DNA from: Planctomycetaceae bacterium
GTDB taxonomy: Bacteria > Planctomycetota > Phycisphaerae > SM23-33
Length of the DNA: 24,811 nt
Direction of reading: 5' to 3'
NCBI GenBank assembly: GCA_021371965.1
Contig: JAJFVE010000150.1
Location: 1 to 24,811 of the forward strand
The translations under genes were made by a program, and so were the position numbers. A model generated the notes under the pieces. The model did no database searches, was not told the DNA's origin, and saw only the letters and a program-made list of their open reading frames with translations. This document shows positions 7,334 to 14,850 of this stretch, one piece after another; position 1 is the first letter of the stretch, and each line of letters opens with the position of its first letter.

Positions 7334-7804
7334 ATGCCGCGAACCAGTGCAGGCCTGATCATGTTTCGCCGCTGCCGCGGCGGCGTTGAGGTGCTGCTGG
7401 TGCATCCGGGCGGACCGCTGTGGAAGGACAGGGACGCCGGCGGCTGGAGCATTCCCAAGGGGCACGTCGAGCCGGGCGAGGATATTCTGGCCGCCGCCCG
7501 GCGCGAGTTTACGGAAGAAACGGGCCTGACGGCCAAGGGGCCGTTCATCCCGCTGACAGCGGTGCAGGAACGCAGCGGCAAGATCGTTCACGCCTGGGCA
7601 TTCGAGGGCGACTGCGACGTCTGTGCCCTCGTGAGCAACACCTTCACGATGGAATGGCCGCCGCGCTCGGGGCGCGTGGCAGAGTTCCCTGAGGTCGACC
7701 GCGCGGCGTTCTTCACTCCAGACCAAGCTCGCGAAAAACTGCACGCGGGGCTGGACGGGCTGGTCGATCAACTCGAGGAGTTCATGAGAAACCCTCCCAA
7801 GTGA
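7334..7804 (+). CDS. Nudix hydrolase (MutT-like, COG4119 type)
   Basis: The 156-residue protein has a complete Nudix box at residues 43-65: G43, E49, R57-E58, E61-E62 and G64-L65, matching GX5EX7REUXEEXGU. The region before it (GLIMFRR, LLVHPGGPLWKDRDAGGWSIPKG) is typical of a widespread bacterial MutT-like subgroup. Nudix enzymes split nucleoside diphosphates linked to another group; the Glu residues of the box bind Mg2+. The specific substrate (oxidised dNTP, Ap4A or other) cannot be decided here. It is cytoplasmic, with no signal. The ATG at 7334 has no convincing ribosome site (only GAG 7 nt upstream) and follows directly on the palindromic repeat. Confidence 0.9.
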   Translation: MPRTSAGLIMFRRCRGGVEVLLVHPGGPLWKDRDAGGWSIPKGHVEPGEDILAAARREFTEETGLTAKGPFIPLTAVQERSGKIVHAWAFEGDCDVCALVSNTFTMEWPPRSGRVAEFPEVDRAAFFTPDQAREKLHAGLDGLVDQLEEFMRNPPK

Positions 7805-7822
7805 AAGATCGGAGCCTGGAGC

Positions 7823-7865
7823 AAAAAAATCCGCTTGCGGAAAAGGCGCTTAACCGCAAGCGGAT
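7823..7865 (-). terminator. intrinsic terminator of the OmpA-lipoprotein operon
   Basis: On the minus strand a perfect 12-bp stem (ATCCGCTTGCGG with CCGCAAGCGGAT, 7829-7840 and 7854-7865) closes a 13-nt loop and runs into seven T residues (7823-7829). It lies 26 bp past the stop at 7892. This is the clearest intrinsic terminator in the window. Confidence 0.9.
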
Positions 7866-7891
7866 GATTGGTGTTGGTTCGAGTTTCGCAG

Positions 7892-8707
7892 TTACCGACT
7901 GTCCTGCGTCAGGTACATTTTGGGCGGGACGACCCAGATTTCCACGCGGCGATTGCCCTGGTTGCCGCCGTCATTGGCGGCGTTGGCGACCACCGGATGG
8001 TACTGGCTGAAACCCATCACGCCGATGCGGGCGGGGTCCAGGCCGGCTTTGACGAGCCCTTGCTGGACGGCCACGGAGCGATGCACGGACAGATACCAGT
8101 TGTCCGGATGGCGTCGCTTGGTTTCGGGTTTGGCGATGGGCATGTTGTCGGTGTGTCCGGCGATATAGATGTTGAACTTGGCTGCGGGCGTCGAATTGAC
8201 GATCGTCACCAGGCGCCCCAGGGCTGTCTGGGCAGTTTCCTGGATGTTATCGCTGCCGGGCTTGAAGGTCAGGTCGCTCTTGAACTTGATCATGCCGTAC
8301 TTGGGGAAGTACTCCAGCAGATCGGGGTTCTCCTTGGCGAACTGTTTGAGGGCCAGGTCGACCTCGCTGGGCAGGACCACCACGTCGCCGAGGTTGGGCA
8401 TCTCCGGCGGGAGATTGCGGACCTTCTCGTACTGGGTCTTGAGCTCGTTGAAGCGGGCCGACAGGTCCACGCGCTGGCGGCTTTCCACGGCCAACTGCTC
8501 TCGCATGGAATTGGTTTCGCGGCGGGCCGAGGCGGCGTCTTCGGTCAGGCGCTGGTTCTGGAGTTCGCAGCGCCCCAGGGCCTCCTTGGTCGTGGCCAGG
8601 TCCGAATTGGTCCGGTTCAGGTGGGCCTGGAGCCTGTCGTAGTCTGACTTCGTCGTGCAACCGCCCAGGAGCGCCAACGCCGCCACGCATGTCAGTAAGC
8701 TTCTCAT
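7892..8707 (-). CDS. OmpA/MotB-type peptidoglycan-binding lipoprotein
   Basis: 271 residues from the ATG at 8707; upstream in-frame ATGs are rejected because this start gives a lipoprotein signal (ALALLGGC, lipid on C17) and has GAGG 9 nt ahead. Residues about 22-97 form a predicted coiled coil rich in Leu, Gln, Glu and Arg heptads. Residues about 135-260 are an OmpA-like domain with the diaminopimelate-binding pattern GHTDNMP (D187) and NRRVEIWV (R253/R254). It should anchor the outer membrane to peptidoglycan. It is the last gene of a three-gene operon that ends in an intrinsic terminator. The upstream genes encode membrane proteins, so a shared envelope job is likely. It resembles Pal but the coiled coil makes it longer. 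Confidence 0.92.
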   Translation of the reverse strand: MRSLLTCVAALALLGGCTTKSDYDRLQAHLNRTNSDLATTKEALGRCELQNQRLTEDAASARRETNSMREQLAVESRQRVDLSARFNELKTQYEKVRNLPPEMPNLGDVVVLPSEVDLALKQFAKENPDLLEYFPKYGMIKFKSDLTFKPGSDNIQETAQTALGRLVTIVNSTPAAKFNIYIAGHTDNMPIAKPETKRRHPDNWYLSVHRSVAVQQGLVKAGLDPARIGVMGFSQYHPVVANAANDGGNQGNRRVEIWVVPPKMYLTQDSR

Positions 8708-8769
8708 AGGAGTAATCCTCTTTATGAGTAAGGTCGCCCGCCGGAGGACCGGCACGATCCGGTTTCGGG

Positions 8770-9756
8770 TCAGCTTCGCATATCTCGCATCCGCATGGCC
8801 TGCTGGCGAGCGGCCACGGCATTGCCCATGAACCATCCGGCAGCGCCGCAGACCAGCGCCAACACCGCCGCGCCGATGAGCACGCCGGTGACGTTCTCGT
8901 TGAGCCACTCCATGTACGGCGGCACGAGGCCTTTGACGCCGGCCAGCACGGTGGCGCCCAGCAGCAAGGCCACTACGGCCGCGGCTACCAGCAGCCCGGT
9001 AAAGGCGCCGGCGTTCTTGTCGATTTCCTCCAGGACGACCGGGCCTTCAACCGCTACGGACGCCGCGGCGGCGGTGGGCTCGAACGGCTGGGGCTCGAGC
9101 AACCCTTCCTCGGAAGAGGAAATCCCGGCGCCTTCCTGGTCGACGTCGATGTGGTCGAGCACCTCGGCGCCCAGCGACGTGTCGTCGCTCTCGCGGGTCA
9201 GGTCCAGCAGGCCGCTGCCGCTGCCGACGCCCTCGATCGAGACCTGGTCTTCCAGGCTCGGGGCGATCTGCGTCTTGGCCATCGGGTCGGCCGCTTCGAT
9301 CTCGAGGTCTTCCTCGTCGAAGATGCTGATGCCTTCGGCGGTAATGACGGTGTCTTCCTTGCTCTTGGGCGTCGCGGCGGTGTCGGCCGCCGACTCGAGG
9401 CTGATCTCGTCAAGCCCGCTGGCGATGCCGGTGCCGATGCTCTCGACGCCGCTGCCCAGGCCCGATCCGATAGCCGTGTCGAACCCGCTGCCGACGCCCG
9501 AGCCCACGCCGCTCTCGTCGGCGGGCATGAGTTCGACTTCCTTGCTGCCCAGGACGGCCGAGTCGGCGGGGGTCAGTTCCACCTCGTCGGCGGCGGGCGT
9601 CTTGAGGGCGTCGACTTCATCCACCCGGTACATGCGGCGCGGACCGTCCTGAAACACCCGCAGCTTGTTCTCGTGCACCAGACCTTCCAGTGCCGACGGG
9701 GTCACGCCAAGGGCCTGCGCGGCTTCCTGCTCGCTGTAATACATTTTCTTGCCCAT
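8770..9756 (-). CDS. excisionase-type HTH protein with Gly/Ser-rich linker and two transmembrane segments
   Basis: The 328-residue protein starts at the ATG at 9756, with GGAG 7 nt upstream. Residues 5-50 (YYSEQEAAQALGVTPSAL, then RMYRVDEVDAL) look like a MerR/excisionase-family winged helix-turn-helix. Residues 52-245 are acidic, low complexity and rich in GSG, with a distinctive short block GSGLLDLTRESDDTSLG (179-196-region) that I recall as recurring in planctomycete proteins. Two hydrophobic helices lie near 252-274 and 289-311, followed by a basic tail. The topology places the HTH in the cytoplasm, tethered to the membrane. The HTH may bind DNA or may serve as a protein-protein module; the sequence does not decide. 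It sits 41 bp after the membrane-protein gene and 62 bp before the lipoprotein gene. Confidence 0.75.
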   Translation of the reverse strand: MGKKMYYSEQEAAQALGVTPSALEGLVHENKLRVFQDGPRRMYRVDEVDALKTPAADEVELTPADSAVLGSKEVELMPADESGVGSGVGSGFDTAIGSGLGSGVESIGTGIASGLDEISLESAADTAATPKSKEDTVITAEGISIFDEEDLEIEAADPMAKTQIAPSLEDQVSIEGVGSGSGLLDLTRESDDTSLGAEVLDHIDVDQEGAGISSSEEGLLEPQPFEPTAAAASVAVEGPVVLEEIDKNAGAFTGLLVAAAVVALLLGATVLAGVKGLVPPYMEWLNENVTGVLIGAAVLALVCGAAGWFMGNAVAARQQAMRMRDMRS

Positions 9757-9797
9757 CGTAAAGCTCCAATGGGGCGGCGACGGCGGGGCGACAGCAC

Positions 9798-10208
9798 TTA
9801 CTGGCCCGTGGTCTTGAGCCGCCGGTTCTGCTCCACCAGGGTCTTGACCTGGTGAGGCGAGATTTCCGTGTTGTAGGCGTCCAACTGCAAGTCAAAGGCG
9901 ACGTTGCGGGCCGCCCTGAGGTACAGCTTCTTGTTGGTCGGCTCGTACTCGTACACGCATAGCGTGCCGTTGCGGGAGTCGACCAGGTACATTCCGTACG
10001 TCGAGCGGGTCAACTGCCCCGCCACGGCAAAAAGGTTGCCGCCCGCCCCGGCCGTCACGCTACCGGCGCCTTCCTGCGCCGCCGCCGGAAGCACCCCGGC
10101 CCCCACTGCCGCCAGAAGGCACGCCGCGATCGCGCCCAGGAAAAACACGATCAGCCAGCGCGAGGCATCGTGCGCTGTCCGATTGGGGCGTTGATCGGTC
10201 ATAACCAT
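9798..10208 (-). CDS. small single-pass membrane protein of unknown function
   Basis: The 136-residue product (134 if the ATG at 10202 is used) has one hydrophobic segment at about residues 18-40 (WLIVFFLGAIAACLLAAVGA). After it comes a short Gly/Ala-rich stretch and a soluble domain with YLVDSRNGTLCVYEYEP and a closing helix HQVKTLVEQNRRL. A cleavable signal ending at AAAQ near residue 45 is also possible. I do not recognise the family. As first gene of the operon with the HTH-membrane protein and the OmpA-like lipoprotein, it probably acts at the cell envelope. No clear ribosome site distinguishes the two possible starts. Confidence 0.7.
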   Translation of the reverse strand: MVMTDQRPNRTAHDASRWLIVFFLGAIAACLLAAVGAGVLPAAAQEGAGSVTAGAGGNLFAVAGQLTRSTYGMYLVDSRNGTLCVYEYEPTNKKLYLRAARNVAFDLQLDAYNTEISPHQVKTLVEQNRRLKTTGQ

Positions 10209-10261
10209 TCCGGTCCGTTGTCTGCCGCGGCGGCTGTGAGAAAGTCTCTGATCCGGTTTTT

Positions 10262-10289
10262 ATTATAAACAGCCGCGCAGGCTCCGCAA
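10262..10289 (-). promoter_or_regulatory. sigma70-type promoter of the envelope operon
   Basis: Minus-strand TTGCGG (10284-10289) and a perfect TATAAT (10262-10267) are 16 bp apart. The predicted transcript begins near 10255, about 50 nt before the first gene. This AT-rich spot stands out in GC-rich DNA. The rest of the 315-bp gap 10209-10523 holds the divergent promoter at 10427-10455 and nothing else I recognise. Confidence 0.6.
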
Positions 10290-10426
10290 GCGCATATACG
10301 CCCCGCGGATTTCGGCGACCGCTTCAAGTAACTATCGGCGCAGGCGCCGCCATGGCGTTAGCCCATTGAATCGCTGCCGGAGAGCAGTATAGCCCGCCTG
10401 GCCAGTGGCAGCAATTGCTCAAAGTC

Positions 10427-10455
10427 TTGCCCGCGGCGGGCGGCGGCGGTACAAT
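10427..10455 (+). promoter_or_regulatory. sigma70-type promoter of the radical SAM gene
   Basis: TTGCCC (10427-10432) and TACAAT (10450-10455) are spaced by 17 bp. The spacer is a GGC-rich run. The leader to the ATG at 10524 would be about 62 nt. Confidence 0.5.
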
Positions 10456-10523
10456 TTCCTTCCCCCCTGAAGGCTTGACTGGATGTCCGGTGCGCTTCGG
10501 CGGGGCAAGAAAAAGGCGGTTTC

Positions 10524-12020
10524 ATGAAAATTGCTTTGGTGAATCCGATTTCCCGCAGCGGGCAGGGGTACCACACCATCGGCACGCGCATTCCGCAGTT
10601 GGGGCTGCAGGTGCTGGCGCGGCTGGCTTTGGCGGCGGGGCATCAGGTCGACATCATCGACGAGATCTTTGCCACCATCGACACCGAAAAACGTCTCGCC
10701 GAGGGCGGCTACGACCTCGTCGGCGTCACCAGCTACACCAGCAGCGCCACGCGGGCGTACGAGGTGGCCGCAACCTGCCGCACGCTGGGCATCCCCAGCA
10801 TCATGGGCGGCCCACACGCTTGGGCCGTCCCCGAGGAACCGGCCGGGCATTTCGACTCGGTCGCCGTCGGCGAGTGCGACGAAATCTGGCCGCAGATCCT
10901 CGCCGACGCCCAGCAGGGCAAGCTCCAGAAGCGATACGACGGCAAGTTTTCGGAGCTGACCGGCGACCGCGGCGCCGCCGCCCAGGGCCTGCACCCGCTC
11001 AATGGCCGCTATGACGTGGCGTGCATCCAGACCTCGCGCGGCTGCCCCATCGGCTGCGACTACTGCTCGGTGACGCGATTCAACGGCCGCGAGATCCGCC
11101 GCCGCGACATCGGCAAGATCATCGAGGAATGGAACAGCACTGATCGCAAGTTCATCTTCGTCGTCGACGACAACTTCTACGGCGTGGGCCCCAAGCACGC
11201 CGACTGGGCCAAGGAACTCTTGCGAGCCATCATCAAGCACGGCAAGAGCAAACTCTGGTTCAGCCAGACCAGCCTCAACATGGGCGACGACGTCGAAGGA
11301 CTCAAGCTGGCGTACAAGGCCGGCTGCCGGGCGATGCTCGTAGGCATCGAGTCGTTCAACCCCAAGGCCCTGGCCGGATGGAAGAAAGGCCTCAACGTCA
11401 AGCTCTTCGACCGCTACAAGGAACACGTCGACGGGTTCCACAAGGCCGGACTGGCCGTCTTCGGCGGCTTCGTGATCGGCTCGGACGAGGACGACGAGAA
11501 CACCGTGGCCGACACTGCCCTCAAGGCGGTGCAGCTCGGCGTGGACATCATCCAGATCACCAACATGACGCCGCTGCCGGGCACGAACCTCTTCGACAAG
11601 CTCAAAGCCGAAGGGCGCCTCGTCGCCACCAACTATCCCAAGGACTGGGAGCGCTACACCTTCATCGAGACGGTGTATACGCCCGCCAAGATGACGGCCC
11701 GGCGCCTGGACGAGACGATCTACGAGCTGCGCAAAGCCGCCGCGACGCAGCACTGGGTGCTCAAGCGCACGCTGAAATCGTTCTGGTGGACCAAGTCGCT
11801 GACGACGACGCTGTTCGTCAACGGCATGAACGGCGCCTGGGTAGCCCTGGCCAAGGAGCAGGTGCCCCACGACGAGAAGCGGCTGAACTACACGATCGTC
11901 CCCTGCGATCGGACGGAGAAGATCCGCAAGTCGTTCAACTTCCGCAGCGGCAAACTGGAACTGCCGCAAGCCAAAACCACAACCGGCGACCCAGAAACCC
12001 AAGGCGCCAGTGGAACCTAG
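10524..12020 (+). CDS. radical SAM protein with N-terminal cobalamin-binding-like domain
   Basis: The 498-residue protein has a Rossmann-like N-terminal domain (residues 1-140; MKIALVNPIS, then DLVGVTSYTSSATRAYE and IPSIMGGPHA), as in B12-dependent radical SAM enzymes. The radical SAM core follows, with the [4Fe-4S]-binding C174-x3-C178-x2-C181 in TSRGCPIGCDYCSV. Later core strands include FIFVVDDNFYG, AMLVGIESFN and GGFVIGSDED. The cobalamin lower-ligand motif DxHxxG is absent, so B12, if bound, is probably base-off without a His ligand. Family members methylate or rearrange unreactive carbons; the substrate is unknown. AAGGCGG precedes the ATG. It stands alone and converges with the nuclease operon 30 bp downstream. 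Confidence 0.88.
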   Translation: MKIALVNPISRSGQGYHTIGTRIPQLGLQVLARLALAAGHQVDIIDEIFATIDTEKRLAEGGYDLVGVTSYTSSATRAYEVAATCRTLGIPSIMGGPHAWAVPEEPAGHFDSVAVGECDEIWPQILADAQQGKLQKRYDGKFSELTGDRGAAAQGLHPLNGRYDVACIQTSRGCPIGCDYCSVTRFNGREIRRRDIGKIIEEWNSTDRKFIFVVDDNFYGVGPKHADWAKELLRAIIKHGKSKLWFSQTSLNMGDDVEGLKLAYKAGCRAMLVGIESFNPKALAGWKKGLNVKLFDRYKEHVDGFHKAGLAVFGGFVIGSDEDDENTVADTALKAVQLGVDIIQITNMTPLPGTNLFDKLKAEGRLVATNYPKDWERYTFIETVYTPAKMTARRLDETIYELRKAAATQHWVLKRTLKSFWWTKSLTTTLFVNGMNGAWVALAKEQVPHDEKRLNYTIVPCDRTEKIRKSFNFRSGKLELPQAKTTTGDPETQGASGT

Positions 12021-12050
12021 AAACCGCTTTCGCCGGCATCGGCGTGTTCT

Positions 12051-13025
12051 TCATTCCTGAACGATGACGTATCTGCCTTGCAGATACTCGATCCACCCTC
12101 GCCAAAACGGGCTTTGATCAGCCGAATCCTCGAAAGCCTCGAACAGATCCTCCAAGGCTATGAATTTCATGGAGCGCGAATCGGCCAACAGGTTCTGGAA
12201 GATCTCGATCGTTTCACCGCCTTTGAGCAAGGCGCAGTTGTTCTTTGGAGCACACACGGCAAAGGTGGCTTCCTGAAGTTGCCGATGCCGGACCTCGGCA
12301 TGCACCAGCGTGTGATTCACCCAAAGCTGCCATAGCCCTCCGCCGAAGGGGCAGGGCATATCGCCCCGCAATAACTTGGCCTTGAGCGTTCCCATTTGGC
12401 GGCTGCGATTCCAGTACTGGTAGCCTTTCCTGGCCGCGTAGAGGCACCCGCTGAAATCGCCGCCGGGACAGGTTCCCTCGCGGCACGAGGCACTGGCCGT
12501 CTTCTTGCGGAAGCCGCAAGTGCTGAATTCCTCTTCGACGAACTTCGTCTCGATGGCCAGCAGCCCCCCGCCGCCGGCCGTGTCATATTCAACCAGCACG
12601 TCACAGTCCACGCCGCCGCGGGCGCTCTGGTCACCGAGCATATCGTTGGACGGCGTGTACTCCAGATGAATCTGCCGCACGTGCTTGATGGACGGGATGA
12701 ATTGTCGCAGGGCCCGCGTCGCAACTGCCAGGCCGTCGGCACTCTGAAGGTTGCCGAAGATATTGAAACACATCGCCTGGCTGGAGAGCATGTTGACCCG
12801 CGTGCGATCGAGGCCGACGCCCTTGGCTCCAGCCGCGCGAGCCAGAACTGCCGCATGCGCGCGGCCGTAGAAGTTCTTCCCTTGTGCGGCATCGTCCTGC
12901 ATGAGCCAGTGGGCATGGTCGCCATGGCCAAGTCGCAGAACGTCCGCCCGGAACCGTCGCTGCTGCGCCTCGGCGCGAGCGCGAAAACTGGTGCCGGAGG
13001 TGTAGGCTTTGCCTTCGTCGATCAT
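12051..13025 (-). CDS. PGN_0703-like putative restriction endonuclease (PD-(D/E)XK fold)
   Basis: The 324-residue protein carries a PD-(D/E)XK-like core: E122 (IHLEYTP), D140/D142 (GVDCDVLVEYD) and E159-x-K161 (LLAIETKF). A Cys cluster follows (C181, C186, C194) and then GYQYWNRS. These elements, with the helical SQAMCFNIFG segment near 82-91, resemble the family named PGN_0703 putative restriction endonuclease; I make this match from memory. No signal peptide or membrane segment is present. The ATG at 13025 is preceded by GAGG that overlaps the TGA of the upstream gene, 7 bp away, so translation is probably coupled. It is the last gene of the three-gene nuclease operon. DNA cleavage is inferred from the motif only. 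Confidence 0.7.
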   Translation of the reverse strand: MIDEGKAYTSGTSFRARAEAQQRRFRADVLRLGHGDHAHWLMQDDAAQGKNFYGRAHAAVLARAAGAKGVGLDRTRVNMLSSQAMCFNIFGNLQSADGLAVATRALRQFIPSIKHVRQIHLEYTPSNDMLGDQSARGGVDCDVLVEYDTAGGGGLLAIETKFVEEEFSTCGFRKKTASASCREGTCPGGDFSGCLYAARKGYQYWNRSRQMGTLKAKLLRGDMPCPFGGGLWQLWVNHTLVHAEVRHRQLQEATFAVCAPKNNCALLKGGETIEIFQNLLADSRSMKFIALEDLFEAFEDSADQSPFWRGWIEYLQGRYVIVQE

Positions 13026-13032
13026 TCATTCC

Positions 13033-13887
13033 TCACAATGGCTTCCAGTCGCCCGCCGACGGCAAGGCATACGAGCCTACGGGCAACTCCACCAGGGCAA
13101 TTGGCAGCGAGTGCGATGCCGCCGCCGTGCGCAGCCTCGTCAGCAACTTACTGGCGGGATTGTAGTCATATAGAACCAAGAGGCACGTCACGAGCGGACG
13201 GCCTTCTGGAAAGCGTAACGAGGGCGGCAGCAGGCCCAGCAATTGTTTCTGCTGGACAACTTTGCGGTAGGCATGGGCCATCTCCATCCGGAGCAGCCCA
13301 TCGGGCGCGGCCATGATCCTGTAGTAATCGCGTATCTGATCCAGCAGGTGCTGAATGCGATTATCGAGTCCCTGCTTCAACTCGACGATGACGAACTGCC
13401 CATCGCCGGTCATGCCGACCATGTCCGCCCTGCCACAGACGCCATGCAGTTGCACCTGGCGGTCGATAAGCACCAGCGGCGCCTCTGGCAAGCAGCCGGC
13501 TTTGATGATCCGTTGTTCGATGGCGGCCTCCGCTTTTGCGTGCGGCTGCGCGTTGGCAAGCAAGCCCCCCATGTTGGCCATATAGGCAGCCACGAAATCA
13601 TCAGACGCCGAAAAATGATGGTAGGCCCCTGTGGACGCCAACCTGTCAGACAGTGTGATGCCCGGCAGGAACTCCCTGTGAATCTCAGCGCGGTATTGGC
13701 AAGCGGCAAGCTGGGAAAGTTTCAGAAGCGACAACCCATCATGATAGAAATTCAGGTAGTTCTCGCGGATCTGCCCGTCCAGACCGAAAGCTCCGGCCGA
13801 CTTCAGCAGCGGAGCCAGACGGCCAGACAGAAGCTCTGCCAGAAAACAATCTGACAACCCCCGGTTGAATAGGTGGTCGCCAACCAT
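13033..13887 (-). CDS. PD-(D/E)XK nuclease-like protein
   Basis: The 284-residue protein from the ATG at 13887 has a recognisable nuclease core: GRADMVG (D155), QFVIVELKQG (E169-x-K171), then a helix LLDQIRDYYRIM with the Q-x3-Y motif (Q184, Y188). This order, D, ExK, Q-x3-Y, is typical of PD-(D/E)XK enzymes in the DUF91/NucS and RecB-like groups. A following beta-strand, PLVTCLLVLYDYNP, completes the sheet. The first 120 residues are helical and not recognised. The open frame extends upstream into the HNH gene to 13998, but that stretch has no domain, and the start at 13887 leaves a 40-bp gap. A guide, specificity or motor domain is not seen. Cleavage activity is inferred. Confidence 0.65.
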   Translation of the reverse strand: MVGDHLFNRGLSDCFLAELLSGRLAPLLKSAGAFGLDGQIRENYLNFYHDGLSLLKLSQLAACQYRAEIHREFLPGITLSDRLASTGAYHHFSASDDFVAAYMANMGGLLANAQPHAKAEAAIEQRIIKAGCLPEAPLVLIDRQVQLHGVCGRADMVGMTGDGQFVIVELKQGLDNRIQHLLDQIRDYYRIMAAPDGLLRMEMAHAYRKVVQQKQLLGLLPPSLRFPEGRPLVTCLLVLYDYNPASKLLTRLRTAAASHSLPIALVELPVGSYALPSAGDWKPL

Positions 13888-13927
13888 GAAATTCTCGCTT
13901 GCCTCGTGCCTCAGGCCAAATCGCTCG

Positions 13928-14557
13928 TTAGTACAACTCCTGGTGACATTCGCGGCAAAGCAGCTCACAGTTCTCGACCGAATATGCCACGGCTCCATTC
14001 TTCCTGTGAATCTCTACGCCCTTGATGGACTCGAATGGCTCGCCGCATGCCTTGCAACTTTGCATGCCCATGTCCCACAGCTTCTTCTTGATGGGACGTT
14101 TGACGCGGATTTCGTCCTGGAGCAGACGGCTCAAGACCCAGCGGTTCAACTTGAACCTCTTATCAATGTCCTCGCCGGCGGCCAGAGAAATGACCAGACG
14201 CACGTGGTTCAGCAAGGCGTCACCAAACTTCTTGACGTCAGCGTCCCTGGCCTGAGGTCCCCGAACCAGCGGCGCCCCTGTCGCCTCGGCGGTGGTTTGC
14301 GGCGGCATGGCAGGGGCTTTGCTCTTTCCCTTGGCCAAGCCCAGAGCGCGAAGCTCATCCTGGGAGAACTGGCTCCGGAATCGGCCGTTCATAATCTGGT
14401 TCTTGTACCAAGCCCAATGCGTTTTCTTCCATTTGCTGTCAGGGAAGTGCCTGGCCACCTCGCGCGTCAGGGCGTCGTAATCCACATCGCCTTCGCAGCG
14501 GTGCACCCAGTCCATGACCAGCGCCTTGACCGTTCGGAAACTCTCACTATTGCTCAT
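13928..14557 (-). CDS. HNH endonuclease-like protein with zinc knuckles
   Basis: The 209-residue protein has two parts. Residues about 8-75 form a helical domain (VDYDALTREVARHFPDSKW, then HWAWYKNQI), possibly a winged helix or DNA-binding module. A Pro/Ala-rich linker follows. The C-terminal 45 residues are a four-Cys HNH: C168-x2-C171, H184 in GVEIHRKNG, N196 in SVENCELLC, and C201-x2-C204-H205 at the very end. This matches the beta-beta-alpha-metal nuclease fold with structural zinc. AAGG lies 8 nt before the ATG at 14557. It is the first gene of the operon with two PD-(D/E)XK-like proteins. The helical part is not a family I can name with certainty. Confidence 0.75.
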   Translation of the reverse strand: MSNSESFRTVKALVMDWVHRCEGDVDYDALTREVARHFPDSKWKKTHWAWYKNQIMNGRFRSQFSQDELRALGLAKGKSKAPAMPPQTTAEATGAPLVRGPQARDADVKKFGDALLNHVRLVISLAAGEDIDKRFKLNRWVLSRLLQDEIRVKRPIKKKLWDMGMQSCKACGEPFESIKGVEIHRKNGAVAYSVENCELLCRECHQELY

Positions 14558-14593
14558 ATGCTCGGCCTTGTGAAGAGAAAGTGGTCGTGTCGT

Positions 14594-14621
14594 ACAATAC
14601 CACGATAGCTGATCACTGCAA
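14594..14621 (-). promoter_or_regulatory. sigma70-type promoter of the nuclease operon
   Basis: Minus-strand TTGCAG (14616-14621) and TATTGT (14594-14599) are 16 bp apart and predict a start near 14587, 30 nt before the HNH ATG. The -10 box overlaps an imperfect palindrome TCGTG...CACGA (14585-14605) that could be an operator. On the other strand TACAAT (14593-14598) could be a -10 box for the small gene at 14654. Confidence 0.4.
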
Positions 14622-14653
14622 GAGGTTAATCCAGCAATGTCCGGAGGTTGGAG

Positions 14654-14791
14654 ATGCGTCTATCGCTCTGCAACCAACGGCTGCGCGGCGCTCGAGCCCG
14701 CAAAGCCGTCGCCAGCGACGATGTCATTGTGTACAAGAGCGTTCTGAAGCTCCAGCCGGTGCTGGAGGCTTTGAATCGCTGCTGCACCTAG
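14654..14791 (+). CDS. small unrecognised ORF (45 residues), possibly truncated
   Basis: A perfect GGAGG (14643-14647) lies 6 nt before this ATG. The basic peptide (MRLSLCNQRLRGARARKAV, then SDDVIVYKSVLKLQPVLEAL) has a possible beta-strand DDVIVYK and a short helix. I do not recognise it. Its stop TAG at 14789 is the first triplet of a dispersed palindromic repeat, so a longer gene may have been cut by the repeat. It diverges from the nuclease operon with about 96 bp between start codons. Confidence 0.4.
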   Translation: MRLSLCNQRLRGARARKAVASDDVIVYKSVLKLQPVLEALNRCCT

Positions 14792-14847
14792 GTGGGCACA
14801 GCCTTTCCAGGCTGTGCGGATACAGGCTGGAAAGCCTTTGCCACCTA
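14789..14847. repeat. palindromic repeat, TGGCACAGCCTTTCC family
   Basis: The left arm begins TAGGTGGGCACAGCCTTTCC and the right arm ends GGAAAGCCTTTGCCACCTA. Related copies are at 15008-15066 and 16200-16252, all within 1.5 kb. Confidence 0.8.
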
Positions 14848-14850
14848 AGA

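Noticed and set aside
10419..12002. Minus-strand open frame of 527 codons opposite the radical SAM gene
   Set aside because: The plus strand encodes a clear CxxxCxxC radical SAM protein; the opposite frame has no domain.
12396..13316. Plus-strand open frame of 306 codons across two nuclease genes
   Set aside because: It spans the junction of two minus-strand genes that have catalytic motifs and coupled ribosome sites, and it shows no motif of its own.
13865..14608. Plus-strand open frame of 247 codons opposite the HNH gene
   Set aside because: The minus frame has a complete zinc-HNH pattern and a ribosome site. The plus frame is probably a shadow.
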